From an uncultured Brachybacterium sp. (GTDB lineage: Bacteria; Actinomycetota; Actinomycetes; Actinomycetales; Dermabacteraceae): a stretch of 64,000 nt of DNA. The stretch lies in assembly GCF_947500705.1 (NCBI RefSeq), contig NZ_CANMSY010000003.1, positions 1-64,000 on the forward strand. The letters are read 5' to 3'. Made by a program: the position numbers and the translations under genes. The notes beneath the pieces were generated by a model. The model was not told the origin of the DNA. It searched no databases and worked only from the letters and a program-made list of their open reading frames with translations. Shown one piece after another: positions 17,242 through 25,982 of this stretch (the stretch's first letter is position 1; the number at the start of each line of letters is the position of its first letter).

Positions 17242-18333
17242 TCAGCCGTTGAGGTGCTGCTGCAGTGCCTTGACGGTGGAATAGCTGGTGCGGAAGTCCC
17301 ACACGCCGTTGCTGCCATGACCGATCGCGGCGCGGAGCTTCGCGGTGGTCTCGGCACCGATCTTGCCGTCGGCCTCAGCGCCGACCTTGGACTGCAGCGC
17401 CTTAATGTCGGAGGTCGAGAGCGAACCGTCCTGGCTCACGCCCACCCAGCCCTGCAGTGCACGCGTGGTGGCCGGGCCGAACTTCCCGTCCACGACGAGA
17501 TCGCCGCTCTTCGAGGCGGAAGGTGCAGGCGCGGCGGCCTTCGGGGCCGCGGGCGCCGACGCGGCAGGGGCACTCTTGGCGGGGGCGCCGCTGTTGAGGA
17601 AGCCCTGGAGCGCCTTCACGGTCGAGTAGTTCGAACGGAAGTCCCAGGCGCCGTTCCCGCCCAGGCCCATCGCCGCGCGGAGCTTGGTGGTGGTCTCGGC
17701 GCCGATCTTCCCATCGGCCGAGGCGCCGACCTTCGACTGCAGGGCGCGGATGTCGGAGGAGGAGAGCGAGCCGTCCTGGCTCACGCCGATCCAGGCCTCG
17801 AGCGAGCGGGTGGTCGCTGCGCCGAACTTGCCGTCGACTGCAAGTGCGCCGGGGCTGGTGCGCACCTCATCGCGGGAGGCGGAATCCTCGCGGCCGCCGG
17901 GCTGGGCGTTCGAGTCGGCACCGCCGTTGGACTTCGTGAGGCCGGCACGCTGGCCGCAGGTGGGCCAGGCTCCGGGTCCCTGCTGCTGCAGGGTGCGCTG
18001 GGCGATGGCGATCTGCTCGGACTTCGTGGCCTGGTTCGCATTGCTCGCGAACTCCTGGCCACCGAAGGCCGTCCACGTGCGGGGGGAGAACTGGAGTCCG
18101 CCGTAGTAGCCGTTGCCGGTGTTGATCGACCAGTTCCCACCGGACTCGCACTGGGCGACCTGGTCCCACACGCCGCCGTCGGCCGTGGCGACGCCGCCAC
18201 CGACCACGCTCATCCCCGCCACCATCACGGCACCGCCGGTGACGGCGGCCATCTTCGGTGCCACGCGCACACTGCGGAAGTAGACGGCGGAGCCGTCGGC
18301 ACGATGGGTGGGGACACGGGCGGGTACGGACAT
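17242..18333 (-). CDS. rpf: Secreted transglycosylase-like resuscitation-promoting factor with two peptidoglycan-binding repeats
   Basis: 363 residues. A signal-like hydrophobic stretch ([19 protein letters not shown]) ends in ATADGG. The Rpf lysozyme-like domain follows (about 54-131), with catalytic Glu in [17 protein letters not shown], then [15 protein letters not shown]. After a linker come two near-identical ~80-residue units ([20 protein letters not shown] and [20 protein letters not shown]), each with [15 protein letters not shown], resembling PG-binding repeats; an Ala/Pro linker separates them. It probably cleaves peptidoglycan outside the cell to promote growth resumption. The 5' leader contains a strong hairpin at 18365-18406. 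Confidence 0.9.
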   Translation of the reverse strand: MSVPARVPTHRADGSAVYFRSVRVAPKMAAVTGGAVMVAGMSVVGGGVATADGGVWDQVAQCESGGNWSINTGNGYYGGLQFSPRTWTAFGGQEFASNANQATKSEQIAIAQRTLQQQGPGAWPTCGQRAGLTKSNGGADSNAQPGGREDSASRDEVRTSPGALAVDGKFGAATTRSLEAWIGVSQDGSLSSSDIRALQSKVGASADGKIGAETTTKLRAAMGLGGNGAWDFRSNYSTVKALQGFLNSGAPAKSAPAASAPAAPKAAAPAPSASKSGDLVVDGKFGPATTRALQGWVGVSQDGSLSTSDIKALQSKVGAEADGKIGAETTAKLRAAIGHGSNGVWDFRTSYSTVKALQQHLNG

Positions 18334-18364
18334 CGAGTACTCCTGGGAAGGGGCGCGGGGACGC

Positions 18365-18406
18365 GGGGGATGGGACGGCCGACGTCAGGACGTCGGCCCA
18401 TCCCCC
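18365..18406 (-). promoter_or_regulatory. Long hairpin in the rpf leader
   Basis: GGCCGACGT (18377-18385) and ACGTCGGCC (18390-18398) form a perfect 9-bp stem with a CAGG loop, extended by GGGGGATGGG against CCATCCCCC with a small bulge. It lies 32-73 bp upstream of the rpf start codon, inside the expected untranslated leader, so it may act as an attenuator or mRNA stabiliser. No known riboswitch consensus was recognised. Confidence 0.55.
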
Positions 18407-18576
18407 CACGGTGCCCCGCTCACCAGCACTTCCGGTCAAGTGGATACCAAGTCAGAGCCGTTTCTTGAAGCAACTTTTGCCGAAATACCCGAGAACTAGA
18501 ATGACAGCGACGGATTTACTGAGTACAAGAGTCATCCTGCGCGCCGGGCTCCCCCGGATCCCGGTACGCTCCTCGG

Positions 18577-19029
18577 GTGCCTCCCACCGCCCGCCTTCGT
18601 GTCCTCTCGATGGCCTGGCGGACGCTGGCGATCCTGGCCTGTGTGGGGGTGCTGCTGGTGGGAGGCCTGACCCGGTCGAACGATCTGTTCCCCTTCGGTG
18701 TGCTCGACCAGTTCTCCTCCGGCACCGATCCGAACGGGGAGGTGGTCAACACCTGCCTGCAGGGGATCCGGGAGGGCGGGGCTCCCTTCGACATCCGCTT
18801 CGGTCAGCGAAGCGTGGGCATCGAGCGGGCCGACGTGGAGAACAGCCTGCCGGCGATCAAGGCCGATCCCCAGCTGCTGGCCCCGCTGGCCGCCGAGTAC
18901 GACCGGCGCCATCCCGATCAGGAGCCGCTGAACGCGCTGGTGCTGTGCCAGCGCATCACCTCTCTGCAGGACGGTACCGCCCAGGGCGAGGAGGAGTTCG
19001 TCGAGGTGGTCCGGTGGGAGGCCTCATGA
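18577..19029 (+). CDS. Small membrane-anchored protein of unknown function
   Basis: 150 residues from GTG 18577. One hydrophobic segment near the N-terminus (LAILACVGVLLVGGLT) is followed by an extracytoplasmic region with two cysteines (NTCLQGI and LVLCQRI) that could form a disulfide. No family recognised. Its stop overlaps the start of the HTTM-like gene (ATGA), so the two are translationally coupled and their products may work together, as small partners of membrane enzymes do. Confidence 0.75.
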   Translation: MPPTARLRVLSMAWRTLAILACVGVLLVGGLTRSNDLFPFGVLDQFSSGTDPNGEVVNTCLQGIREGGAPFDIRFGQRSVGIERADVENSLPAIKADPQLLAPLAAEYDRRHPDQEPLNALVLCQRITSLQDGTAQGEEEFVEVVRWEAS

Positions 19030-19952
19030 GCTCCACGTCCGCTGAGGGGTCCGGGCTTCCGGTGAGCACCTCGTCCCGGCTGCGGCCGCTCCTGTTCCCG
19101 GCCCTGCCGCTGGCCCGGCTCCGGGCGCTGCGGGTGCTCCTCTACGCCTTCGTGGTGCTGGACGTGCTGACCTTCTCCCGCGATGTCCTCGCCCACGCGC
19201 ACAACGCCGGGTTCTACTCGCCGGTCGCGCTGGCACGCCTGCTGCAGCTGCCTGCGGTGACGACCCCGCTGGCCTACGCCTTGCTGGTGGTGATCCTCGC
19301 CGGATGCGCGGCGGCGATCGCGGGCTGGCGGCCACGGCTGTCCGGCACGGTGGTCGCGATCGCGTACTGGCCGTGGATGCTCTACAGCAACTCCTACGGC
19401 TACGTCGCCCATGACCACATGGCGTTGATGGTGGCGGTCGCGGTGCTGCCCACGGTCGCCGGGGTGGAGCGCGCCCGTTCCTCTGCCGACGGAACGAGGG
19501 CCGACGGAACGACGGCCGACGGGCCGGCGACCAGCGAGGCCGCCGGCTGGGCGCTGCGCGCGATCCAGATCGCGGTGGTCGCGACCTACTTCTTCTCGGT
19601 CATCCCCAAGATCCTGTACTCCGGATCGCTCGCGAACTGGGGCAACAGCGCGATCCTCACCTGGGCCTCGATCCGCCGCGGCAGCTCACTGGCGCACTGG
19701 CTGGTGGAGGTCACGCCCTGGGTGTTCATCCCTGCGCAGTGGGCCGGGCTCGCCCTCGAGGCGCTCTCCCCCGTCGTGCTGTTCCTGCGCGAGAAGGCCC
19801 TCTACCTCGCCGTCGCACTCTACCTGGGCTTCCACCTGTCCACGCTGGTCCTGCTGGGGATCCACTTCCTGCCCACCGCGATCTGCTGGGCGGCGTTCCT
19901 GCCGCTCGAGCGGCTGCGACGGCCCGGACGCCGGGCGCTGCACTCCCGCTGA
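19026..19952 (+). CDS. HTTM-like (vitamin-K-dependent gamma-carboxylase-like) membrane protein
   Basis: 308 residues from ATG 19026, with roughly seven or eight membrane segments. The pattern resembles HTTM proteins: an N-terminal RALRVLLYAFVVLDVLTF helix, GWRPRLSGTVVAIAYWPWML, SNSYGYVAHDHMALMVAVAV, an amphipathic AIQIAVVATYFFSVIPKILY helix, and a late LYLGFHLSTLVLLGIHFLP with histidines. It lacks a soluble carboxylase domain. Function is unknown; an oxidoreductase or lipid-linked role is only a possibility. It follows the small anchored protein with a 4-bp overlap and converges on the envelope paralogue cluster. Confidence 0.7.
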   Translation: MSSTSAEGSGLPVSTSSRLRPLLFPALPLARLRALRVLLYAFVVLDVLTFSRDVLAHAHNAGFYSPVALARLLQLPAVTTPLAYALLVVILAGCAAAIAGWRPRLSGTVVAIAYWPWMLYSNSYGYVAHDHMALMVAVAVLPTVAGVERARSSADGTRADGTTADGPATSEAAGWALRAIQIAVVATYFFSVIPKILYSGSLANWGNSAILTWASIRRGSSLAHWLVEVTPWVFIPAQWAGLALEALSPVVLFLREKALYLAVALYLGFHLSTLVLLGIHFLPTAICWAAFLPLERLRRPGRRALHSR

Positions 19953-19977
19953 GCTCGCTGAGCCCGGCACCGCCCGG

Positions 19978-21297
19978 TCACTCTCCGCCCTGGCAGACCG
20001 CGACCGACTCCCCCTCGAGGGGCCACGTGATCGTCTCTCGACTCCCCTCCTCCACCTCGACGCAGGTGACGAGGTTCAGGACGTAGCTCTGGGACAGCTC
20101 GAGGTGCAGCTCACCCGAGGGATCGAGAAGGGCGATGCCGTCGATGATGAAAGGGACGATCTGTGACGTCCCCGGGCTGCCGTCGGCGCCCGGCGCGGCG
20201 GTGAACACCGCGTACCCGGTGTCGCTCGTGATGCTCCAGGACGCGCTGATCCAGCGTTCGATCCGGTAGTTCGACGGTGCTGTGACCTGCCAGGTCCCCG
20301 GCGCTGCGGAAGGCCCCGCGGCACCACCGACATCAGACTCCTCGGCGGGACCTCCTGGGCGGGAGTCGGTGAAGGCGAAGAAGGGGCAATCCGGCGGGGC
20401 CGCTGTCGTGCTGGCCGCGCACTCCTCGAGGACCGCATCGACCTGGGCGGTGACCTCCTCGCGGCCCCGCGGGGAGAGTTCGTAGCCCAGCACCGCCCCG
20501 GCACGGCGCAGCTCGTCCGTCTGCATCGAGATGGAGACTTCTTCGACGACGGGGATCAGCCGCTCGCTGCGCGCGGGCAGCTCCAGCTCGTAGCTGCCGG
20601 GCAGCAGGCGCAGGGTCAGGAGCTGCTGGCCGAACATGCCCTCCCGGCTCGGCTGTCCCGACAGCGGGATCGGGACCGCGTTGATCAACAGCTCCTGGAC
20701 CCCCTCCGGCACGGTGACCACGAACTCCGTCGCCGCCACCGGCAGGAGCTCCCAGGTCGCCGGGGCGAAGGAGCTGGGTGCCTGGGAACGGACGGTGAAG
20801 CCGGCCTGCTGGACGCCCGTCCTCGAGCTCAGCGACGCGGTGACCATGGCCTGTCCACCCTCGATCTGGACGGTGTCGATCGTGTAGGAGGTGATCCTGT
20901 GCGTCGCGGCACGCAGCACCTCCGCGGTCAGGGCGGCATCGCTCGTCTCCGCGGAGTCCGTGAGGTGCTCGCGCACGGTGACGACATCACCGGCCACCAG
21001 CGCATCGAGATAGTCCCGGACCGGATCCTCCGGTGAGGCGCCGCCGAGCAGCAGCCGCGGCAGCACCAGCACGAGGGCGAGCACCGCGCAGACTGCTCCG
21101 GCGAGCGCGAGTCCTCGGCGGTGCGCCCGCCTGTCGGAGCCCGGATCGGTGGTGCTGACAAGTTCGGTGGCACCGCCCGGCTCGGCGGCGGGGCCCTCGC
21201 CGGCGGCAGGGCCGTGAAACGCGGGCAGCTCCCCTTCGGGCTGGGTCCAGCCCAGTGGGAGGGTCCGCCCGGTCGGGGCAGGTGTCGACGCTTTCAC
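19978..21297 (-). CDS. Single-pass envelope protein, paralogue 1 of 3 (unknown function)
   Basis: 439 residues, GTG start after GGGAG. A cytoplasmic N-terminus with GRTLPLGW (residues 11-18) is followed by one membrane helix (about 63-85), then an extracytoplasmic region. Just after the membrane, DPVRDYLDALVAGDVVTVRE looks like an NTF2/DUF4878-type helix. Further on are LLPGSYELELP and ECAASTTAAPPDCPFFAF, motifs shared with the two genes upstream; two more cysteines lie near the C-terminus. The layout recalls TcaA/YvbJ-type envelope proteins, but I see no zinc ribbon. No function can be assigned. Confidence 0.8.
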   Translation of the reverse strand: MKASTPAPTGRTLPLGWTQPEGELPAFHGPAAGEGPAAEPGGATELVSTTDPGSDRRAHRRGLALAGAVCAVLALVLVLPRLLLGGASPEDPVRDYLDALVAGDVVTVREHLTDSAETSDAALTAEVLRAATHRITSYTIDTVQIEGGQAMVTASLSSRTGVQQAGFTVRSQAPSSFAPATWELLPVAATEFVVTVPEGVQELLINAVPIPLSGQPSREGMFGQQLLTLRLLPGSYELELPARSERLIPVVEEVSISMQTDELRRAGAVLGYELSPRGREEVTAQVDAVLEECAASTTAAPPDCPFFAFTDSRPGGPAEESDVGGAAGPSAAPGTWQVTAPSNYRIERWISASWSITSDTGYAVFTAAPGADGSPGTSQIVPFIIDGIALLDPSGELHLELSQSYVLNLVTCVEVEEGSRETITWPLEGESVAVCQGGE

Positions 21298-21406
21298 GGT
21301 GCTCCCGGATCAGGCTGTCGGACGGCGCCGGCCGGCAGAAGAATGGGGTACTGCCGACGAGCGGTCCTCGATGACCCGGCAGAATGTCTCAGGATACCCG
21401 GCTCGT

Positions 21407-22744
21407 TCAGTGCGGCAGAGGTCGGGTCCCGGCGTAGCTCCAGGCCGCGAGCTCATATCCGCCGTCCACACGGTGGATGCTCGCGCCGAAGAGCGCGGAG
21501 GTGACGTGGACCGAGCCCGGCATCGGCTCCTGCTGCGGCGCCGCGCCGCTCGCGGGGATGACTGCTGGCACGACCAGGGACAGCGGAGCCGGGGCGGACG
21601 GTGGGGACTCTCGGGACTGTGCCGACGGTGCGGAGGCCGGTGCTGCCGGGGCCGGCGGTTGCGCGGAGCGGTCGGCGGGCGTGCTGACGGTGAACTCCGC
21701 GACCAGGTGCTCCCCGCGGAACTGGAAGCTGTCCCCCAGCATGTTCACGTAGTCGATCTCGGGCTGCTGGGTCACGCTCCAGGAACCGACCGTCCCTTCC
21801 GGCAGGTCCACCGCGAACGGGCAGCCCGGCGGTCGCGGGGAGGTGCTCTCGGCGCATTGCGCGATCTCGCTGCGGAGCACGGATCTCACGCGTGCCTCGG
21901 CGGGCGGGCTGAGTCCGTAGTCGACGTCGATCATGCCGGTCTGCCACTGGCCGAGGACGGGCGGCACATAGATCACGCGCGGACGGGAGGTCAGGGGCGG
22001 CTGCGGCGGGGGCAGCTCGATCGCGTAGCTGCCGGGCAGGACATGCAGGACCACGCCTATCCGGTTCGCGCCTCGCTCGCTGAACAGCACCTCGGGGATC
22101 TCGAGCAGCTGACCGTTCAGAAGGAGGGAATCGGTCCCGGTCAGCGGGCTGATGGTCAGGATCGGGAGCTGGATGGGGTCCAGCTCCCAGGTGACCGGGG
22201 AGAAGGGTCCCGCGCTGGTCGCGTGCAGGCGCAGCACGGTGCGGTGCTCCTCGTGTCGGTTGCGGAGGGTGGCGGTGACCTCGGCGGAGGTGCTGCGGAG
22301 GTCGACCCGGTCGATCGTATAACTGGCGATGCCACCTGCGGTGGCCTGATGGACCGCGGCGGTGATCGCGGTGTCGAGGGTCCCGTCCACCGGGCGCACG
22401 TGGCGGCGCACCGTCTCCATGTCACCGGAGATCACGGCGTCGAGGTACTCCCGTGCGACGTCTTCGGGGCCCTCATGTCGCAGCAGCAGCCAGGGCAGCG
22501 CGATGGAGACGAGCCCGATCACGGTGATCGTCGCGATCGTGGTGCGCAGCCGGGACCTCGTGCGGATCCTCCGGTTGCGCGGCACACTGCCCTGGTGGCG
22601 GGGCAGGATCTCCTCACCGAGCTGCTCATCGGCGCTCCCCAGGTGGGGCGGGGTGGTCTCTGAAGCGGCCGCATCGATGCTGCCGGCAACGGGCCATCCC
22701 GTACGGATGATCCGGCCGGGCATCTGCTTCCGCTCCGGGATCAC
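21407..22744 (-). CDS. Single-pass envelope protein, paralogue 2 of 3 (unknown function)
   Basis: 445 residues; GTG 22744 or the ATG seven codons later could start it. Same plan as its neighbours: N-terminal GRIIRTGW in place of GRxLPLGW, one membrane helix (TIATITVIGLVSIALPWLLL), EDVAREYLDAVISGDMETVR, VLPGSYAIELP and AQCAESTSPRPPGCPFAVDL. It differs by a Pro/Ala-rich extension after about residue 345 and lacks the C-terminal cysteines. The three genes are separated by 100-130 bp and read the same way. Confidence 0.78.
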   Translation of the reverse strand: MIPERKQMPGRIIRTGWPVAGSIDAAASETTPPHLGSADEQLGEEILPRHQGSVPRNRRIRTRSRLRTTIATITVIGLVSIALPWLLLRHEGPEDVAREYLDAVISGDMETVRRHVRPVDGTLDTAITAAVHQATAGGIASYTIDRVDLRSTSAEVTATLRNRHEEHRTVLRLHATSAGPFSPVTWELDPIQLPILTISPLTGTDSLLLNGQLLEIPEVLFSERGANRIGVVLHVLPGSYAIELPPPQPPLTSRPRVIYVPPVLGQWQTGMIDVDYGLSPPAEARVRSVLRSEIAQCAESTSPRPPGCPFAVDLPEGTVGSWSVTQQPEIDYVNMLGDSFQFRGEHLVAEFTVSTPADRSAQPPAPAAPASAPSAQSRESPPSAPAPLSLVVPAVIPASGAAPQQEPMPGSVHVTSALFGASIHRVDGGYELAAWSYAGTRPLPH

Positions 22745-22874
22745 ATAGCGCTCCGAGGCCTATCTCTCGCGTGGAGGAAGAGTACCGCAGCGGCTCCCCG
22801 AGCGCACCGGGCACTTCGGGTCAGTACGGGCGCATCGGGTCAGTGCGGGCCAAGCCGGGTCAGCTCGATGAGGC

Positions 22875-24395
22875 TCAGCCGCAGGCGTCCCAGGAGCTGG
22901 AGGTGACCTCGGCATCGTCGATGACGACGACCCCGTCGAAGTGACCGGTCTCCTCGTCGACGCAGTAGGCGTAGCTGAACGAGGCCGTGCTGCGCAGGGC
23001 CACGGCGAGCTCTCCGTCACCGTCGATGGTGACCGTGCCATCGACCTCGAAGGGCACCGTGATCGCAGCCGCCGCCCCGGCCTCATCCTGCACACCCCCG
23101 TCGGTCGCTGGATCCTCGGCCGACAGATCATCCGGAGTGAACTCGGCCGTCCCCTCCCCGTGCACCATCCATAAGAAGGAGTCCCCCGGGTGCACCTCGA
23201 CGCGGGGCGGGTCCGTGAGGGTCCAGGTGCCCTGCGAGGCGGTGTTCGTGGAGGGTCCTTCCGGACCATCGGCCTCCGAGGCTGCGGGCTCCGGGGCAGC
23301 GGGCTTCGAGGGATCGGGCACCGCGAACGGACAACCCTCGGGCGCCGACGAGGTGTCGGTCGCGCACTCCTCGAGCGCCGCGTCGATCTGGTGCTGCACC
23401 TCCTGCAGCCCGTCCTCGGCGAGGGTGTGCTGCAGGCCGTGGACGGGCTTGCGCCAGGTCCGGAAGGTGGGCGGGGCCTCGAGGGCGATCGGCTCTGCCT
23501 CCAGCCAGCGCCGCGACTCGGGCAGGGAGATCTCGTAGGTCCCGGGCAGGAGCTGCACCATGATCCGTGACTCGTACGGAACGCCGGTGAGGCCGAGCTC
23601 GGCGACTGGGAAGGAGACGCCGTTGATCCCGACCTCCTGTGCGCCGAACGGCACGTCGATCACGAACTCGGGAAGTGCCACCGGTGCCAGCTCCCAGGCC
23701 AGAGGCGAGAAGGAACCGGCGTCGGTGGCGGTCAGGGTGAAGATGGCTTCGCTGCGGGCGGTTCCGGTATTGAGCGCAACGGTGACCCGCGCCGTGTCGG
23801 AGGTGACCTCGACGTGTTGGATCTCGAAGGATTCGAGCTGGTCGTGCGCCTCGGCGACGACCTGCGCGGTGAGGGCTGCGGCGCTGGCATCCGGCGCGTC
23901 CTCGACATGTGCGAGGACCGTCTCCACGTCGCCGTCGATCACGGCGTGGAGGAACTCGCCGGTCGCCCGCTCCGGCCCGGCGGTGCTGCTGAGCAGCCGC
24001 GGCAGGCCGACGAACAGGGCGGCCACCAGCGCGAGAACGCAACCGATGGCGAGGAGCCGCCGCGTACGGGAAGAGGGGCCACGCGGGGCAGAACCCTCGC
24101 GCGGGTCGGGCAGCCCAGTCGAGTCGGTGCTCTCTGACGGGTCGGATCTCGCGGGGCCCGACCGGCCCCAGGGGTCCGGCGAAGCCGACGGGTCCGACCG
24201 GTCCCAGGGGTCCGGCGAAGCCGACGGGTCCGACCGGTCCCGGGGGTCCGGCGAAGCCGACGGGTCCGCCTGCACCGCCGCGTCTCCCCAGCCCAGCGGC
24301 AGCGCGCGCCCCGCCGTGCGGTCGCGTCCTCTCGCGCGGTCGCGCCCGCTCGCGCCGTCGCGTCCGCTCGCGCGATCCTGACCTCGCACCCCCAT
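22875..24395 (-). CDS. Single-pass envelope protein, paralogue 3 of 3, with repeat-rich cytoplasmic tail
   Basis: 506 residues from ATG 24395; longer frames upstream overlap the MFS gene and are artefacts. The first ~120 residues are low complexity: Arg/Gly/Asp/Ser repeats, GRALPLGW, then a 12-residue unit (SDPSASPDPWDR type) repeated three times. One membrane helix (LLAIGCVLALVAALFVGLP) follows, then ERATGEFLHAVIDGDVETVL, LLPGTYEISLP, ECATDTSSAPEGCPFAVPD and a C-terminal YAYCVDEETG...WDACG pair. It is most similar in plan to paralogue 1. Function unknown. Confidence 0.8.
   Translation of the reverse strand: MGVRGQDRASGRDGASGRDRARGRDRTAGRALPLGWGDAAVQADPSASPDPRDRSDPSASPDPWDRSDPSASPDPWGRSGPARSDPSESTDSTGLPDPREGSAPRGPSSRTRRLLAIGCVLALVAALFVGLPRLLSSTAGPERATGEFLHAVIDGDVETVLAHVEDAPDASAAALTAQVVAEAHDQLESFEIQHVEVTSDTARVTVALNTGTARSEAIFTLTATDAGSFSPLAWELAPVALPEFVIDVPFGAQEVGINGVSFPVAELGLTGVPYESRIMVQLLPGTYEISLPESRRWLEAEPIALEAPPTFRTWRKPVHGLQHTLAEDGLQEVQHQIDAALEECATDTSSAPEGCPFAVPDPSKPAAPEPAASEADGPEGPSTNTASQGTWTLTDPPRVEVHPGDSFLWMVHGEGTAEFTPDDLSAEDPATDGGVQDEAGAAAAITVPFEVDGTVTIDGDGELAVALRSTASFSYAYCVDEETGHFDGVVVIDDAEVTSSSWDACG
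24160..24267. repeat. 36-bp tandem repeat, three copies, inside paralogue 3
   Basis: Units 24160-24195, 24196-24231 and 24232-24267 differ by one or two bases. Each encodes twelve residues, so copy-number change would keep the reading frame and lengthen the cytoplasmic tail. Confidence 0.95.
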
Positions 24396-24427
24396 GCGAT
24401 CCTCTCCCCCACGCCGTCGAGTACCCG

Positions 24428-25858
24428 CTACAGCGCGCCCTTGCCCGCCTTCTCCCGGGCGCGGTCGGCGAAGCTCACACCCATCGCGGCCAGGGTGAGC
24501 GCCATGATAATCACCAGCGCGATGGTGAACGCCTCGAGCCAGGAAGTGCCGCCCAGGGTGAGGGAGAAGATGATCCCGGGGATCATCGCGGTGCCGATCG
24601 CGGCGCCGGTGCGCTGGCCCAGCTGCAGGATGCCACCGGCGACGCCGCCGAAGCGCGGATCCACGGAATTCAGGGTGAGGGTCTGGTTCGGGGAGATGGT
24701 CATGCCCTGGCTGAGACCCATCAGCGTCAGCGGTGCGGCCAGCCACCAGAACGCGATCAGCCCGTTCTCCACGAAGCCGGTCAGCACTGCGGTGCCGGCC
24801 AGGCCCACGAAGGCGACGCCGAAGCCCACGATCACCATCCGCCGCCCGAAGGTGAGCACGTAGCGGCCGGAGATCTGGGAGCTGATCGCGGCGGCGATCG
24901 AGGAGGGCACGCCCATCAGGGACGCCTCGAAGGCGGTGTGCCCGAGGTGCATCTGCAGGTACAGCGGCACGATGATCCACACGCTGGTGGCGCCCAGGAA
25001 GTACACCGAGACGATGAGGATGCCGTTGCGGAATGCTTTGTTCGCGAAGATCGCGGTGTCCACCATCGGGCTGCGGCCGGCGCGCCGGTAGCGCCGCTCC
25101 CACACCCACCACAGGCCCAGCATCAGCAGCCCGCCGGGGAAGGACATCCACACCAGCGCATGCCCGCCGCGCTCGAGGAAGGGCAGCATGACCCCCAGGA
25201 TCGCCAGGCACAGCAATAGCGCACCGACGGGGTCGAGGTCCGGGCGCCCCTTCCCGCGGGCCTTGTCGTCCGGGATGTACTTGAAGGCCCCGACGATCGC
25301 GATCACGCCGATCGGTGCGTTCATCAGGAACATCCAGCGCCAGCCCCATTCCGGCCCCAGCAGCTGGATCAGGGCGCCGCCGACGACCGGGCCGATCGCG
25401 GTGGCGACCGCGACGGTGGTGGCCAGCAGCGCGAAGGCCCGGGCCCGGTCCTGACCGCGGAAGTGCTGCTGGATGAGGGCGACGGTCTGCGGGTTCAGCA
25501 GGCCGGAGCCGATGCCCTGCAGGATGCGAGCGAGGTTGAGCATCTCGACGGTCGGCGCGAGCCCGGACAGCAGGGAGCCGGCGGTGAAGATCCCGACGCC
25601 GATGATGAACATCCGTCGGCGCCCGGTGGCGTCACCGGCCCGCCCGGCGGGCACCAGCAGCATGCCGAAGGCGAGCGCATAGCCCGAGATCACCCATTGC
25701 AGGTCACCGGTGTCCGCGCCGAGGCCCTCGCCGATCGCGGTGAGGCCCACGTTGATGACGCTCACGGCGATCAGGGCCATGAACAGCGGGGCGAGGAGGA
25801 CGGCGAGCAGGGGCTTGCGACGCACCGGTGGGGTCAGCGCGCTGGGGTCGGGGATCAC
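24428..25858 (-). CDS. DHA2-family MFS multidrug transporter
   Basis: 476 residues with about 14 membrane helices, the DHA2 (14-TMS drug:H+ antiporter) layout. Motif A appears as PAGRAGDATGRRRMF between helices 2 and 3, motif B-like LNLARILQGIGSGLLNPQ, and the antiporter motif C region AIGPVVGGALIQLLGPEWGW. GTG 25858 follows AAGGTGG. Substrates cannot be predicted. A perfect 13-bp palindrome sits directly upstream, suggesting TetR- or MarR-type repression, but no such regulator gene is adjacent. Confidence 0.92.
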   Translation of the reverse strand: MIPDPSALTPPVRRKPLLAVLLAPLFMALIAVSVINVGLTAIGEGLGADTGDLQWVISGYALAFGMLLVPAGRAGDATGRRRMFIIGVGIFTAGSLLSGLAPTVEMLNLARILQGIGSGLLNPQTVALIQQHFRGQDRARAFALLATTVAVATAIGPVVGGALIQLLGPEWGWRWMFLMNAPIGVIAIVGAFKYIPDDKARGKGRPDLDPVGALLLCLAILGVMLPFLERGGHALVWMSFPGGLLMLGLWWVWERRYRRAGRSPMVDTAIFANKAFRNGILIVSVYFLGATSVWIIVPLYLQMHLGHTAFEASLMGVPSSIAAAISSQISGRYVLTFGRRMVIVGFGVAFVGLAGTAVLTGFVENGLIAFWWLAAPLTLMGLSQGMTISPNQTLTLNSVDPRFGGVAGGILQLGQRTGAAIGTAMIPGIIFSLTLGGTSWLEAFTIALVIIMALTLAAMGVSFADRAREKAGKGAL

Positions 25859-25870
25859 CGGTCCACCTTA

Positions 25871-25883
25871 TGCACTCAGTGCA
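25871..25883. promoter_or_regulatory. Operator-like palindrome TGCACTCAGTGCA
   Basis: Perfect 6-1-6 palindrome 12 bp upstream of the MFS start codon, at the place of the ribosome binding site and promoter. Bound protein unknown. Confidence 0.5.
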
Positions 25884-25982
25884 CTTTTGAGGAGGGTGGG
25901 GTGACCGGCGGGACACCCACGCGCGGTGATGCGTCTCTGACTGCGCGCGACGTCGGGACCGGAGAGGCCGCGGCGACGGCTG

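Noticed and set aside
18365-18406. c-di-AMP (ydaO-type) riboswitch before rpf
   Set aside because: The conserved riboswitch core sequences are not present; only a simple hairpin is seen.
21299-22663. 454-residue rightward frame opposite paralogue 2
   Set aside because: Shadow of the leftward gene, which has a membrane helix and motifs shared with two neighbours; the rightward frame has none.
24396-25349. N-terminal extension of paralogue 3 back to 25349
   Set aside because: It lies wholly inside the MFS gene in another frame; ATG 24395 gives the arrangement seen in the other two paralogues.
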